Below are positions 62,619 to 64,000 of a stretch of 64,000 bases of DNA, piece after piece. This stretch comes from Streptococcus tangpeifui (GTDB lineage Bacteria > Bacillota > Bacilli > Lactobacillales > Streptococcaceae). Each line of letters begins with the position of its first letter. The first letter of the stretch is position 1. The position numbers were made by a program, and so were the translations under genes. Below the pieces are notes generated by a model. It worked only from the letters and a program-made list of their open reading frames with translations. It searched no databases and was not told the origin of the DNA. The stretch spans positions 248,001 through 312,000 of the forward strand of contig NZ_JAAKDU010000001.1 in NCBI RefSeq assembly GCF_011038795.1, written 5' to 3'.

Positions 62619-64000
62619 ATGAAATTTCTATCTATATTAGGACAGAGAGCAATTCTCTTGTGGTCTTTGCTTGTTTCTATTTTATTTAGTCTGTCGAGTT
62701 TATTGATTAGGACAATAATGCCAATGGATGGCTCTGAAATGTCCCAGATTTGGCATACCAATATAGTCTTTTTTATAATGTTGGTTATTTTTGTGGGCTT
62801 ATTTCTGTTTCTTATATACCTATCTCAATATTTGAAGGCGTCACATTTATTTTTGCTGGGAAGTGCTTTGTACCTCTTGTTGGGAGCCTATTTGATATTC
62901 CATCAAAATGATATGATTAGGCACGATTCTCTTCAGGTTTTGGAAAGTGCTAAAGCTATGAATAGAGGAGATTTTTCGCAATTAACTGATTTAACAGGTT
63001 ACCTGCATAGGTTTCCTCATCAATTAGGTTTAGTGTCATTTGAGCGTTTAATACTTATATTTTTTGGAAATAATAATGTCAAAATCTTTTTTGTTATTAA
63101 TTTGCTCATGGCTATTGCTGATAATTTTTTATTATGGCAAATGACGGAGAATGCCTTTCATAATTCTAAGGTGACAAAAATTACTATTATTTTATCTTTT
63201 ATCTTCTTGCCCCACCTGTTCTTTATTTTATTTGTTTATGGCTTAACGTATGGTCTCTTTTTTGCCATGCTAGGATTATATAATTTTCAGCTTTATCTTC
63301 AAAAGAGAACTTGGTTAAGCTTAGGATTGACAGTGATATTTTTAAGCTTATCTAATCTGATTCGCAGTAATAATAGCATCTTAATTTTAACAGTTTTGGT
63401 TGTGGCTATCTTGGATATTTTGAGTAACCATTTGAAAAAGAGTGTGATATTAGTTCTCGCTTTGATTTTATTCGTGATAGTAGCGAATAAAGTTATTGGG
63501 TGGCATTATAACACATCAAAAATTGAAGGAGAGCCTAAAATTGCTTGGGTAGCGATGGGATTAGATGATAAGTCTAATATTTACCACCGTATTCCAGGAT
63601 GGTATAATGCTTACCTTGAAGATGTTTACGTCAAATACAAAGGCGACCCTGATGAAATTAAAAAGGATAGTCATAGGTTAATTGCAAGACGTTTAAAAAT
63701 TATGCAGGATAATCCTGATTATGGATTTACATTTTTCAAAAATAAGTTTTTATCAACATGGACGGATAGCCTATTTGAATCTATTTGGTCTGGGCCAGTG
63801 ACCAAGATGCCAGTAGAAAATCAGAAGATTTCGGGACGTCTGATGGTTAGTATTTACGAAGGAGGTCTTGCTTTTCGTTTAATTTATTATTTCTCTGCTT
63901 TACTACTATTTATCGTCTATTCAGCAGTTTTACCATTTTTATTTAATCAGTGGCGAATAATCAAAGAGGAAGAGAATAGATTATTCTTATTGGTTCCTCT
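62619..64000 (+). CDS. Membrane GT-C-type glycosyltransferase (3' truncated by window)
   Basis: Open reading frame from ATG 62619 (TTAGGAGAG 4-11 nt upstream) to the window end, 460 residues visible and no stop. Hydrophobic with about 10 spans; MIRHDSLQVLESAKAMNRGD and a later loop NIYHRIPGWYNAYLEDVYVKY resemble the outside loops of ArnT/PMT-like GT-C glycosyltransferases, including those of group A carbohydrate (GacL). I infer that it adds a side-chain sugar from a polyprenyl-phosphate donor, possibly the one made by the GT2 at 49019. Confidence 0.8.
   Translation, partial: MKFLSILGQRAILLWSLLVSILFSLSSLLIRTIMPMDGSEMSQIWHTNIVFFIMLVIFVGLFLFLIYLSQYLKASHLFLLGSALYLLLGAYLIFHQNDMIRHDSLQVLESAKAMNRGDFSQLTDLTGYLHRFPHQLGLVSFERLILIFFGNNNVKIFFVINLLMAIADNFLLWQMTENAFHNSKVTKITIILSFIFLPHLFFILFVYGLTYGLFFAMLGLYNFQLYLQKRTWLSLGLTVIFLSLSNLIRSNNSILILTVLVVAILDILSNHLKKSVILVLALILFVIVANKVIGWHYNTSKIEGEPKIAWVAMGLDDKSNIYHRIPGWYNAYLEDVYVKYKGDPDEIKKDSHRLIARRLKIMQDNPDYGFTFFKNKFLSTWTDSLFESIWSGPVTKMPVENQKISGRLMVSIYEGGLAFRLIYYFSALLLFIVYSAVLPFLFNQWRIIKEEENRLFLLVP

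Overview
The window is a contiguous piece of a low-to-moderate GC Firmicute chromosome, almost certainly a Streptococcus of the mutans/sobrinus/downei kind. The reasons are gene order and content: a rhamnose-polysaccharide (rgp/scc) locus downstream of dnaG-rpoD, a pyruvate/acetoin dehydrogenase operon followed by lplA, two tandem LPXTG proteins with glucan-binding-protein-C domains, murT-gatD, cdaA-cdaR-glmM, paired RNase J2 and EstA genes, and extended -10 (TGN TATAAT) promoters. I see no rRNA, tRNA, CRISPR array, prophage or complete insertion sequence. The species call is an inference from family knowledge, not from a search.

Layout: 1-4000 holds the 3' part of murF, a membrane protein, a frameshifted endonuclease III-like gene and a 3-methyladenine glycosylase. 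4-10 kb holds rnjB, estA, a membrane-anchored matrixin-like metallopeptidase with a small membrane partner, and a YdiF-type ABC-F ATPase. 10-17 kb is the E1alpha-E1beta-E2-E3-lplA operon for a lipoate-dependent 2-oxoacid dehydrogenase. 17-22.5 kb holds two GbpC-like surface proteins flanking a GDSL esterase and a small conserved protein. 22.6-25 kb (minus strand) is gatD-murT, which amidates lipid II. 25-30.5 kb is a long intergenic region, a GlsB-type protein, the cdaA-cdaR-glmM cluster (c-di-AMP synthesis and cell-wall precursor synthesis), and a decayed rsuA. 30.4-42 kb holds a DUF4044 peptide, obg, a second ABC-F gene behind an attenuator leader, glnQ-glnP, uvrB, and small or decayed genes. 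42-48.3 kb holds a DUF554 protein, a Nudix hydrolase, an amino-acid-binding lipoprotein, rpsU, mscL, dnaG and rpoD. 48.6-64 kb is the wall rhamnan locus: a MIP18 protein, a polyprenyl-phosphate glycosyltransferase, rmlD, rgpABCDEF, a GacH/SccH-type glycerol-phosphate transferase and two multi-pass membrane proteins, the last cut by the window edge.

The most interesting non-gene signals are: (i) tandem repeats of about 49 nt, phased on AGTGG, in front of murT and again behind rpoD, with compensatory stem changes in the second array; (ii) three genes whose ATG lies exactly 6 nt after an extended -10 box and that lack a Shine-Dalgarno sequence, so are probably leaderless; (iii) E2 and E3 genes that share an upstream SD-hairpin-ATG arrangement and a 77-nt identical 5' end; (iv) a multi-level hairpin attenuator with a minimal leader ORF in front of an ABC-F gene; (v) a diverged second copy of the uvrB 3' end; (vi) a BOX-like element and other short dispersed repeats. 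Several genes are broken or decayed (endonuclease III-like, cdaR, rsuA). Whether the first two are real or sequence errors cannot be decided from this window alone.
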